A stretch of DNA of 5,258 bases. Origin: Bifidobacterium breve. Lineage in GTDB: Bacteria; Actinomycetota; Actinomycetes; S36-B12. Where the stretch lies: the NCBI GenBank assembly GCA_943328365.2, contig CALPZT020000151.1, positions 1 to 5,258 on the forward strand, in the 5' to 3' direction. The notes under the pieces are model-generated. The model saw only the letters and a list, made by a program, of their open reading frames with translations. It made no database searches and was not told where the DNA came from. Below are positions 1-5,258 of this stretch, in pieces. Positions within the stretch are counted from its first letter, which is position 1; each line of letters starts with the position of its first letter. The translations under genes and the position numbers were made by a program.

Positions 1-737
1 CATGCCCGCACGTCGATGGTGAGACTTGCCTGCGCTGGAACGGTATTCGCCGTCGTCCCGGCCGTCAGGATGGTCGGGGTGACGGTCGTGCCGGCCGTGG
101 CATCGGACCAGTCGAGGGTTGCGGTCGCGAGACTCGCGGCGGCAAGCAGGGCGTTGATACCGCGCTCGGGATCGAGGCCGGCGTGAGCCGCGCGACCGGT
201 GAGCTCGGCCCGGTACCAGGAGGTGCCCTTCCGGCTCGTCTTCAGGGCCCCGTCAAGTGATGGCTCGAACACGAGCACCGCCCGCGCCTGCGTGATTGCC
301 TGGGCGATGACCGCCCGTGAGCAGTGCGAACCGGTCTCCTCATCGGTGGTGAGGAGCAAGCCCACCCCATCGTCGGGGCCGAGGCCGAGGAGACCGATCG
401 CAGCCATCGCCTGAACCACGCCCGCCTTCATATCGAAGACGCCCGGTCCGGTGAGCCTCGTGCCGTCCGATGCCCAGGGGAGGCGCTCAAGGGTGCCGAG
501 CGGCCACACCGTGTCGAGGTGCCCGAGGAGGAGCACCTCTGGATGCTCAGGCCCCCAGCGGAGGACGGGACGGCCCTCGTGGGCCTCGATGCGGGCCGGT
601 GCCGCGTTCCAGTGACCGCAGACCTCGTAGGCCGCCGACACCACGGTTGCGCAGGCATCGACATCCGAGGTCGGGGATTCGACGACGACAAGCGTGCGGA
701 TGCTCTCGACGAGGGCGCCGGTGTCCGGTGCAGTCAC
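1..737 (-). CDS. M20 family metallopeptidase (glutamate carboxypeptidase / desuccinylase-like), N-terminal part, truncated by window edge
   Basis: Reading the minus strand from a GTG at 737 gives an open frame of 245 complete codons with no stop before the window edge. The product is a dinuclear-zinc amidohydrolase that removes an acyl or glutamyl group from the nitrogen of an amino acid. Visible M20 marks, in order: GHLDTV at 72-77 (zinc ligand H73, supporting D75), GPGVFDMKAG at 97-106 (bridging D102), TTDEETGS at 130-137 (general base E133, ligand E134), FEPS at 157-160 (ligand E158), then the dimerisation-domain segment RKG...GRAAHAGLDPERGINA (169-196, H185), and TIDVRA at the edge. The spacing of H73, D102 and E158 resembles carboxypeptidase G2. 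The last zinc-ligand histidine must lie outside the window. No signal peptide is seen, so it is probably cytoplasmic. It is divergent from a GNAT and NSAR operon, so an N-succinyl-L-amino acid desuccinylase role is inferred. The family is certain; the substrate is not. Confidence 0.93.
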   Translation of the reverse strand, partial: MTAPDTGALVESIRTLVVVESPTSDVDACATVVSAAYEVCGHWNAAPARIEAHEGRPVLRWGPEHPEVLLLGHLDTVWPLGTLERLPWASDGTRLTGPGVFDMKAGVVQAMAAIGLLGLGPDDGVGLLLTTDEETGSHCSRAVIAQAITQARAVLVFEPSLDGALKTSRKGTSWYRAELTGRAAHAGLDPERGINALLAAASLATATLDWSDATAGTTVTPTILTAGTTANTVPAQASLTIDVRA

Positions 738-743
738 GGTGCT

Positions 744-748
744 CTCCT
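744..748 (-). promoter_or_regulatory. Ribosome binding site of the M20 gene
   Basis: The minus strand reads AGGAG, then six bases, then the GTG at 737. This good Shine-Dalgarno fixes the start of the M20 gene. It contrasts with the other genes here, most of which have no such site before the start. Confidence 0.75.
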
Positions 749-761
749 GTGTCGTGCGCGG

Positions 762-789
762 TTGGCCTGTCGGTCCGGTGCTCTACGGT
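762..789 (+). promoter_or_regulatory. Candidate promoter of the GNAT-racemase operon, giving a leaderless mRNA
   Basis: TTGGCC (762-767) and TACGGT (784-789) are separated by 16 bp and resemble -35 and -10 boxes. Only six bases lie between the -10 hexamer and the GTG at 796, so transcription would begin at or next to the start codon. Leaderless transcripts of this geometry are common in actinobacteria. The -35 match is partial. Confidence 0.5.
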
Positions 790-807
790 TCAGGGGTGAC
801 GGTTCAA
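780..807 (-). promoter_or_regulatory. Weak candidate promoter for the M20 gene, overlapping the opposing promoter
   Basis: On the minus strand TTGAAC (807-802) and TAGAGC (785-780) are 16 bp apart, which would give a leader of roughly 35-40 nt containing the AGGAG site. The -10 lacks the usual final T, so this is tentative. If real, the two divergent promoters physically overlap and could be controlled together. Confidence 0.25.
785..806 (+). repeat. 8-bp direct repeat in the divergent promoter region
   Basis: ACGGTTCA occurs exactly at 785-792 and again at 799-806, start-to-start 14 bp. The first copy overlaps the proposed -10 box and the second begins just after the GTG start codon. It could be an operator for the divergent pair, or a chance repeat. 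Confidence 0.4.
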
Positions 808-1608
808 ACGGCAGCGCGCGCCGCTCTCGATGCCGCCCAGTCGCGAGCCGGCGTTGTCGTCCGATCCCTGACAGACCTTAGTGAACTTCACGACGCCCGG
901 CACATCTTCGATGCCGTCTGGCCGTCCGTGGCCGGCGGCTCGCAGGTGCAGGCGAACCTCCTTCGGGCCATCGTCCATGCCGGGGGGCATGCCTCCGCGG
1001 CATACGTCGGCGATCAGCCGGTTGCCGCGGCCTTTGGCTTCTGCGGCCGGCACCGGGGCGCTGACGGCACGTGGCACGACCTGCTGCACTCGCACATGGC
1101 CGCGGTCCTCGACGAATACCGAGATCGCCACATCGGCTCAGCCTTGAAGCTGCATCAGCGGGTGTGGGCGCTCGAGCAGTCGATCCCCGTCATCACCTGG
1201 TCTTTCGATCCGCTCGTCCGGCGCAATGCCCGACTGAACGTGCTCAAGCTCGGAGTCGAGGTCCGCGGGTACGAGGTGAACTTCTACGGCGACATGGACG
1301 ATGCCCTCAATTCGGGTGATCCCTCGGACCGGGTCTTCGCCTGGTGGGTCGTGGATTCGGAGCGCGCTGCACGCGCTGCTGGCGGCGGCATCGAACCGCT
1401 CACGGATTTCGAGATCGAATCCGACGACCGTCGGTTTGTCATCGAACTTCCCGACGACATCGTGGCGTTGCGCTCGACCGATCCTGACGCAGCACGACAA
1501 TGGCGGCTGCTCGTGCGCGACCGGCTCATGAGCGCCTTCGCTGACGGATCCGTCATCATCGGCATCGACTCCACCGGCAACTACGTCCTGGAAAGGCATC
1601 GTCCGTGA
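796..1608 (+). CDS. GNAT family N-acyltransferase, COG3375 type (probable amino acid N-succinyltransferase)
   Basis: A 270-residue protein that would transfer an acyl group from acyl-CoA to an amine; N-succinylation of D-amino acids is inferred from its neighbours. Visible marks: LHSHM at 97-101 ahead of the acyl-CoA-binding loop (VLDEYRDRHIGSALKL, 104-119, the R-x-x-x-G-x-A pyrophosphate loop), then TWSFDPL (134-140) followed by RRNARLNVLKLG, NFYGDM (162-167) and PSDR (176-179). These fit the COG3375 group of long GNAT proteins. The frame is open back to an ATG at 694, but that start would overlap the divergent M20 gene and add 34 unlikely residues. GTG at 796, six bases after a -10-like TACGGT, is preferred and gives a normal length. 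The C-terminal ~80 residues are a variable domain beyond the GNAT core. The stop overlaps the next start (GTGA), so it is co-translated with the racemase. The acyl donor and acceptor cannot be read from the sequence. Confidence 0.85.
   Translation: MTVQTAARAALDAAQSRAGVVVRSLTDLSELHDARHIFDAVWPSVAGGSQVQANLLRAIVHAGGHASAAYVGDQPVAAAFGFCGRHRGADGTWHDLLHSHMAAVLDEYRDRHIGSALKLHQRVWALEQSIPVITWSFDPLVRRNARLNVLKLGVEVRGYEVNFYGDMDDALNSGDPSDRVFAWWVVDSERAARAAGGGIEPLTDFEIESDDRRFVIELPDDIVALRSTDPDAARQWRLLVRDRLMSAFADGSVIIGIDSTGNYVLERHRP
1591..1596 (+). promoter_or_regulatory. Ribosome binding site of the racemase gene inside the GNAT gene
   Basis: GAAAGG lies eight bases before the GTG at 1605, within the last codons of the upstream gene. 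Together with the GTGA stop/start overlap it supports the GTG start and translational coupling. Confidence 0.55.
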
Positions 1609-2729
1609 CCATCGACCTCCTCCGCCTCCACCGCCTCAACATCCCGCTCGTGCGTCCCTTCCGGACGAGCTTCGGCACCGAGCGCGTGCGCGATCTCGTG
1701 CTCGTCGAGGCGGTGAGCGCCGATGGCGTCCATGGGTGGGGCGAGTGCGTCACCATGTCGTGGCCGGGGTATTCGGCGGAGTACACCGATGGCGCGATCG
1801 ACGTCATGCAGCGGCACCTCGTGCCTGCGCTGGCCGAGCTGCCGGAGGGGGCCGACCCTGTTGCCGTGCGTGAGGCCCTTGATGTCGTGCGGGGCCACCC
1901 GATGGCCAAGAACGCCCTGTCGACAGCCCTCCTCGATGCCTGGCTCCGGGCGCGCGGGGAGTCCCTCGGCTCGTACCTCGGCGCTACGCGCGACATCATC
2001 GACTGCGGTGTCTCGGTTGGCATCCCGGCGACCGAGAGCATCGATGCCCTGCTCGAAGAGGTTGGGTCCTACATCGATGCCGGCTACCGCCGGATCAAGC
2101 TGAAGATCGAGCCGGGCTGGGATCTCGAGCCGGTCGCGGCGGTGCGGGCAGCCTGGCCGACCATCCCGCTTCAGGTCGACGCGAACCAGGCGTACTCGCG
2201 CAGCCATGCGGCGCATCTCGCGCTGCTCGACCCATTCGATCTCATCCTCATCGAGCAGCCGCTGCACGAGGAAGACTGGTATGGCCACGTGCTCCTCAGC
2301 GAGGCCTGCGCGACGCCGATCTGCCTCGATGAATCGATCCTCTCGGCTGACTCCGCCGACTCGGCGCTGCGCTTCGGGGCCACGTCCATCATCAATATCA
2401 AGCCGGGGCGGGTGGGCGGCTACCTGATCGCGCGCGAGATTCACGACTTGTGCCTCGACCGCGGCGTGCCCGTGTGGTGCGGGGGCATGCTCGAGACCGG
2501 TGTCGGGAGGGCGGCGAACCTCGCGCTCGCCGGGCTTCCCGGCTTCACCGTCATCGGCGACACGAGTGCATCGAGCCGCTACTACGAGGTCGACGTCACG
2601 GAGCCATTCGTCCTCGACGATGGCCGGCTTTCGGTGCCCACCGGCCCGGGCATCGGCGTCGATCCGCTGCCCGAGGTGCTGGCCGACCTCACGGTCTGGT
2701 CGACCGAGATCCGGCTCGGTCAGGGCTAG
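1605..2729 (+). CDS. menC: N-succinylamino acid racemase / o-succinylbenzoate synthase, NSAR/OSBS subfamily of the enolase superfamily
   Basis: This 374-residue enzyme abstracts the alpha-proton of a carboxylate substrate bound to Mg2+. It racemises N-succinyl (N-acyl) amino acids and may also dehydrate the menaquinone precursor SHCHC to o-succinylbenzoate. The N-terminal capping domain covers about 1-130, with the substrate-loop segment VRPFRTSFG at 16-24. The barrel holds a complete catalytic set: KLK (K165, K167), metal ligands D192 (QVDANQ), E217 (LIEQPL) and D242 (CLDES), and the second acid/base K266 in NIKPGRVGG. GGMLETGVGRAAN (293-305) and GDTSASSRYY follow. Length and spacing match the Amycolatopsis NSAR (about 368 residues; K163, D189, E214, D239, K263 as recalled). 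R269 corresponds to the arginine reported there (R266) as promoting racemase activity. The GTG start overlaps the GNAT stop. Only the menC-type symbol exists for this family; the pathway role is more likely D-to-L amino acid conversion, as no other men genes are present. Confidence 0.92.
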   Translation: MTIDLLRLHRLNIPLVRPFRTSFGTERVRDLVLVEAVSADGVHGWGECVTMSWPGYSAEYTDGAIDVMQRHLVPALAELPEGADPVAVREALDVVRGHPMAKNALSTALLDAWLRARGESLGSYLGATRDIIDCGVSVGIPATESIDALLEEVGSYIDAGYRRIKLKIEPGWDLEPVAAVRAAWPTIPLQVDANQAYSRSHAAHLALLDPFDLILIEQPLHEEDWYGHVLLSEACATPICLDESILSADSADSALRFGATSIINIKPGRVGGYLIAREIHDLCLDRGVPVWCGGMLETGVGRAANLALAGLPGFTVIGDTSASSRYYEVDVTEPFVLDDGRLSVPTGPGIGVDPLPEVLADLTVWSTEIRLGQG

Positions 2730-2773
2730 CTGCCGCCCTCGCTCTCGAGCTAACTGCCGCTCTCGCTCTCGAG
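2726..2773. repeat. 24-bp tandem duplication spanning two convergent stop codons
   Basis: Bases 2726-2749 and 2750-2773 are two adjacent 24-bp copies differing at two positions (G/A at the fourth base, C/T at the twelfth). Both contain CTGCCGC at bases 5-11 of the unit and end CTCGCTCTCGAG. The left copy begins CTAG and holds the racemase stop TAG (2727-2729). The right copy begins CTAA and holds the helicase-associated gene's stop (minus-strand TAG, 2752-2750). The period is a multiple of three, so each copy carries a stop in frame for both genes. No terminator hairpin is evident in this junction. Confidence 0.85.
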
Positions 2774-4777
2774 GAGGGCCACGCCGCTGATGCGCGCGAC
2801 CATGAACCCGCGAACCTGCTCGGTTCGATGGTCGAATGCGGTGACCGTGCCCCCGCTGATCCGGATCGGGTCGATGATCTGCTCGGTGGTCGTGCCATCA
2901 GTGTCGGCGTAGCCGATCCAGACCGGGGTCGCCTCGGTGATCGCCGTTCGAATCGCGGCGACGATGGCGGTGCTCGTTGTCGCCCTCACCTGGCTTACGC
3001 CCGCTGGCCCTGCGATGGTGGTCTGCCGGGGTGCATGGGCGGCGCGGTCGCCGGCTCGTAGTCCCTTGACGGCGGCTGTGATGAGGGTGGCGGGATCAGG
3101 GCGGGAGGCAGCGATTCGCCGATGCCGTGGGCTGGCGGCTCGGTGCTGGCGCAGGTTCCGCACGACGACCGTGCCGTCGGGTGCCTCGGCGGCAGGGGCA
3201 TAGCCCGCGGCTCGCAGCCCGCTGATGAGCTCTCCTGAGGGTGCCTGGCTCACGATGACCGTATCGGCGATGCGGGCGAGGTCGAGGGTGCGCAGGCGTC
3301 GATCGGCGAGGATCGTCGAGATGGTTGCCTCGTTATCGCAGCGCAGGTAGCTCGAAGCAGTTCCGACCCGAACCGCGCCGTGCCGTCGCGCCGTGTCGTC
3401 AATGAGGTAGCCGAGGGGTTGCGGCAGGCCGGTCGACGATGCTTCCGTCAGGACACCTCGGATCTGGGCGGCGTCCCATCCGGATTCGAGGGCGCGCTGG
3501 ATCGACGACTCGCTGATTCGGTAGACGGTGGCATGGCCCCTGGACTCGATATCGGCGACGCGCCTGAGCGCAGCGCCGAGCCCGGCAGCGACAGGCCCGG
3601 GCGCGATGATCGTCATGTCAGCCTGGATGAGGACGTGATCGACGAGCGCGGGCATGGCGTCGGCCATTGCGGCAGCAGCCTTCGACTCGCGATCCTTCGG
3701 GGTTTCGGTGACGAGCACGCGGGCCGCTGTGCTGAGCGCGCCCCCGACCATCATTCCGAGGAGCAGGCCCTCCGCGAGCGTCGATGCGATGACCTGCTCC
3801 CTGAGCTGGCCCGCGCGCCGAGGCTGGCGGTCGTTGAGGACCGCCGAGATGCTCGCCGGGTCGATCATGGCGCCGGCCGGAGCCTCGGTCAGCAATGACA
3901 GCACCCCGAGCCGCAACCCGATCACCGCCTTGCGGTCGAGTTCATTCGCGAGAACGTTCGTGCGGTCGGTCGCGAGCCCCGGGAGCCGGGGCATCGACAG
4001 CCAGGCGACCGCCAGGGCCGCCCACTGGTTCGGGGCTGCCGCATCGACCCAGAGATCGAAGGCATCGGTCGGCGTCCAGACCGGCCGCTCCTCCTGATCA
4101 TCGGCGAGGAGGCCGGCCGCGTGCGCGAGTTCGATGGAGAGCGATGCGGTCGGCGCGTCACTGCTGAGCATGCGAATGGCACTCGCGAAATCACGGATAG
4201 CGAGCCCGCCGCTGCGCAGCACGCCCGGCGGCTCGGCTGACCAGGCCTCCAGGAGGTCGCGCAGCCGGGCGATTGACGCTTGAGCATGCCCACCGGCCTG
4301 CTCGTCGACTTCGGCCTGGCTGATGACACGACTCCATGTGAGTTGCGCCGGCGGCCATGCGGGCGCGTTCACGCCTGTCATCGCCTCGCGAACCGGGTGG
4401 ATCGCGCGAACGGAGGATGCGGAGCCCCACAGCAGTGCCAGATTGATGAGCCGCCGGATGCTCGCTTCGACCTCGGACCGGGCATCTGGATGAATCCCGG
4501 CCGTCGCGGCATCGGCGAGGTCGCTCGTGTCCACGGCGGCGTCACTTGAGAGGTGAGCGGCTGTGCTGAGCACGAACAACTCGAGTGATGTGAGCGCATC
4601 AAGGCACCGAGACACGGACGGACCACTCGTCGCCCTGGTCGCGAGCGCGGTGAAATCGGACGGAACCGGGTGGAGAAGGTCCGGACGAGCGGTGAGGAGG
4701 CCGGCGATGCCGGAGTCGTCGCGCTGCCTCAGAGCGTCGGCGAGACTCCTGGGTGCTGCGGCTTGAGGCTTCGTCAC
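2750..4777 (-). CDS. Helicase-associated protein with XPB/Ssl2-related Helicase_C_3 domain and WYL-like C-terminus
   Basis: A 675-residue, probably cytoplasmic protein of the actinobacterial helicase-associated family that is often encoded beside the XPB-type helicase gene; its biochemical role is not established. The N-terminal 1-130 is helical and starts with a typical family pattern (LADALRQRDDSGIAGLLTAR, then DFTALATRATSGPSVSRCLDAL). The Helicase_C_3-like domain spans about 380-540: LIQADMTIIAPGP (383-395), VADIESRGHATVYRI (407-421), LPQPLGYLIDDTARRHG (451-467), YLRCD (477-481) and the repeat-like TVIVSQAPSGELISGLRAAGYAP. No Walker A or DEAH motif is visible, so it is not itself an ATP-dependent helicase. 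A basic, probably disordered linker follows (about 540-600). The WYL-like segment is about 603-670: IRTAITEATPVWIGYADTDG, IDPIRI, VTAFDHRTEQVRGFMVARI. The GTG at 4777 is the only start after an in-frame upstream stop (minus-strand TAG near 4840). It has no Shine-Dalgarno and overlaps the stop of a possible leader ORF. Confidence 0.85.
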   Translation of the reverse strand: MTKPQAAAPRSLADALRQRDDSGIAGLLTARPDLLHPVPSDFTALATRATSGPSVSRCLDALTSLELFVLSTAAHLSSDAAVDTSDLADAATAGIHPDARSEVEASIRRLINLALLWGSASSVRAIHPVREAMTGVNAPAWPPAQLTWSRVISQAEVDEQAGGHAQASIARLRDLLEAWSAEPPGVLRSGGLAIRDFASAIRMLSSDAPTASLSIELAHAAGLLADDQEERPVWTPTDAFDLWVDAAAPNQWAALAVAWLSMPRLPGLATDRTNVLANELDRKAVIGLRLGVLSLLTEAPAGAMIDPASISAVLNDRQPRRAGQLREQVIASTLAEGLLLGMMVGGALSTAARVLVTETPKDRESKAAAAMADAMPALVDHVLIQADMTIIAPGPVAAGLGAALRRVADIESRGHATVYRISESSIQRALESGWDAAQIRGVLTEASSTGLPQPLGYLIDDTARRHGAVRVGTASSYLRCDNEATISTILADRRLRTLDLARIADTVIVSQAPSGELISGLRAAGYAPAAEAPDGTVVVRNLRQHRAASPRHRRIAASRPDPATLITAAVKGLRAGDRAAHAPRQTTIAGPAGVSQVRATTSTAIVAAIRTAITEATPVWIGYADTDGTTTEQIIDPIRISGGTVTAFDHRTEQVRGFMVARISGVALLESESGS

Positions 4778-4827
4778 GTCTGGGCCGACGACTGCCGGCG
4801 ACGATGCGGGCGTTGTCGGTTCGTCAC
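4774..4827 (-). CDS. Possible leaderless 17-codon leader ORF coupled to the helicase-associated gene
   Basis: On the minus strand a GTG at 4827 follows a -10-like TAGGCT by seven bases and opens 17 codons, VTNRQRPHRRRQSSAQT, closed by TGA at 4776-4774. That TGA overlaps the GTG start of the helicase-associated gene as GTGA. The larger gene has no Shine-Dalgarno of its own, so ribosomes finishing the short ORF could restart there. Five of 17 residues are arginine. Short leaderless ORFs upstream of genes are documented in mycobacteria. With so few codons it could be coincidence; no homology is claimed. Confidence 0.4.
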   Translation of the reverse strand: MTNRQRPHRRRQSSAQT

Positions 4828-4834
4828 CCGAGCG

Positions 4835-4840
4835 AGCCTA
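4835..4840 (-). promoter_or_regulatory. Candidate -10 box for the leader ORF and helicase-associated gene
   Basis: TAGGCT on the minus strand (4840-4835) fits the actinobacterial TANNNT -10 pattern and sits seven bases before the GTG at 4827 and 57 bases before the GTG at 4777. No convincing -35 box is seen at the usual distance. Confidence 0.45.
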
Positions 4841-4857
4841 CGCGCCCCCGCGCCGGG

Positions 4858-4863
4858 TAGCCT
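4858..4863 (+). promoter_or_regulatory. Candidate -10 box for a leaderless cold-shock protein mRNA
   Basis: TAGCCT fits TANNNT and ends six bases before the ATG at 4870, leaving no room for a Shine-Dalgarno; none is present. The geometry equals that proposed for the GNAT gene. A -35 box is not apparent. The segment lies about 18 bp from the opposing -10 on the minus strand, so the two promoters share one short region. Confidence 0.5.
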
Positions 4864-4869
4864 CTACGC

Positions 4870-5253
4870 ATGCCTACGGGAACAGTGAAGTGGTACGACG
4901 CGGACAAGGGCTTCGGCTTCATTTCCTCGGATGAGGGCGACGATGTGTTCGTCCACGTGTCCACGCTCCCCGAGGGCGTTGCCGCGCTCAAGCCGGGCAC
5001 CAAGCTCGAGTTCGGGGTCGTCGATGGCCGCCGGGGCAAGCAGGCCCTTTCGGTGAAGATTCTCAGCGCACCGCCATCAGTGGTGAAGGGCTCGCGTAAG
5101 GACGCCGGCGACCTCGCGGGCGTCATCGAGGACCTCATCAAGCTGCTCGACGGGCTCTCGAATCAGCTCCAGCGCGGCAAGTACCCGCCGGATGACATGG
5201 CGCGAAAGACAGCAGCGGTCCTCAGGGCCGTCGCCACAGACCTCGACATCTAA
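4870..5253 (+). CDS. Cold-shock-domain protein with C-terminal helical extension (CspB-like, actinobacterial long form)
   Basis: A 127-residue single-stranded nucleic-acid-binding protein, acting in the cytoplasm as an RNA chaperone or regulator. The cold-shock domain covers about 1-66: GTVKWYDADKGFGFI (4-18) contains the RNP1 motif KGFGFI, DVFVHVS (25-31) is RNP2, and LKPGTKLEFGVVDGRRGKQALSVKI (40-64) forms the closing strands. Classical Csp proteins are about 65-70 residues; here a further 60 residues follow a short linker and look like two helices (DLAGVIEDLIKLLDGLSNQLQRG, 81-103, and DDMARKTAAVLRAVATDL, 108-125). Similar long forms occur in actinobacteria. The ATG at 4870 is preceded by a -10-like TAGCCT and no Shine-Dalgarno, suggesting leaderless translation. 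It is divergent from the helicase-associated gene. Nothing in the sequence shows whether it is cold-induced. The stop TAA is five bases before the window end, so the downstream neighbour is unknown. Confidence 0.93.
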   Translation: MPTGTVKWYDADKGFGFISSDEGDDVFVHVSTLPEGVAALKPGTKLEFGVVDGRRGKQALSVKILSAPPSVVKGSRKDAGDLAGVIEDLIKLLDGLSNQLQRGKYPPDDMARKTAAVLRAVATDLDI

Positions 5254-5258
5254 CTCCC

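Noticed and set aside
694..795. N-terminal extension of the GNAT gene to ATG 694
   Set aside because: It would overlap the divergent M20 gene by 44 bases, encodes residues unlike a GNAT N-terminus, and the GTG at 796 has a better promoter context and gives normal length.
324..881. 185-residue open frame on the plus strand
   Set aside because: It is antisense to the M20 gene, has an Arg/Gly-rich low-information composition and runs past the GNAT start; the opposite strand carries clear M20 motifs.
976..991. Perfect inverted repeat CATGCC-GGGG-GGCATG
   Set aside because: It lies well inside the GNAT gene, codes for HAGGHA, has no U-tract and no partner element; most likely chance in GC-rich coding DNA.
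1581..2444. 287-residue open frame on the minus strand
   Set aside because: It is the shadow of the racemase gene, a usual effect of high GC; the plus strand holds complete enolase-superfamily catalytic motifs.
2698..2705. Palindrome GGTCGACC near the end of the racemase gene as a terminator
   Set aside because: There is no loop and no T-run, and the stem does not extend, so it does not form a terminator hairpin.
3380..3898. 172-residue open frame on the plus strand
   Set aside because: Antisense to the central part of the helicase-associated gene, with Arg/Asp/Gly-rich composition and no recognisable motif.
4835..4869. Imperfect direct repeat AGCCTACGC / AGCCTCTACGC between the divergent genes
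   Set aside because: Each copy is already explained as part of a -10 region; with a two-base insertion it is too weak to call an operator.

Overview
The window is GC-rich DNA with dense coding on both strands, frequent GTG starts, short intergenic gaps, 4-bp stop/start overlaps and starts that look leaderless. The gene families (a helicase-associated protein with a WYL-like C-terminus next to a cold-shock protein with a long tail, and a COG3375-type GNAT fused in an operon to a MenC-like enolase) point to an actinobacterium, plausibly Microbacteriaceae. The family-level placement is inference from gene content, not from a marker gene.

Layout. Bases 1-737 (minus strand) hold the N-terminal 245 codons of an M20 metallopeptidase that runs off the left edge. 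After a 58-bp divergent promoter region, the plus strand carries a two-gene operon: a GNAT acyltransferase (796-1608) and an enolase-superfamily N-succinylamino acid racemase / o-succinylbenzoate synthase (1605-2729), joined by a GTGA overlap. The operon converges on a long minus-strand gene (2750-4777) for a helicase-associated protein, with a 24-bp tandem duplication exactly at the two stop codons. A second divergent region follows (4778-4869), and the window closes with a cold-shock-domain protein (4870-5253, plus strand). A possible 17-codon leader ORF (4774-4827, minus strand) lies directly upstream of the helicase-associated gene and overlaps its start.

How the genes work together. M20 deacylase, GNAT acyltransferase and NSAR-type racemase are the three enzyme classes of the known route that converts D-amino acids irreversibly to L-amino acids: N-succinylation of the D-form, racemisation of the N-succinyl amino acid, then L-specific desuccinylation. 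Their clustering, the intact catalytic residues of the racemase and the absence of other menaquinone genes favour this over menaquinone synthesis. The right half is a separate nucleic-acid-related module: a relative of the proteins that accompany bacterial XPB helicase, and a nucleic-acid-binding cold-shock protein, transcribed divergently. No RNA genes, mobile elements, CRISPR arrays or convincing intrinsic terminators were seen. No intergenic stretch exceeds 300 bases.
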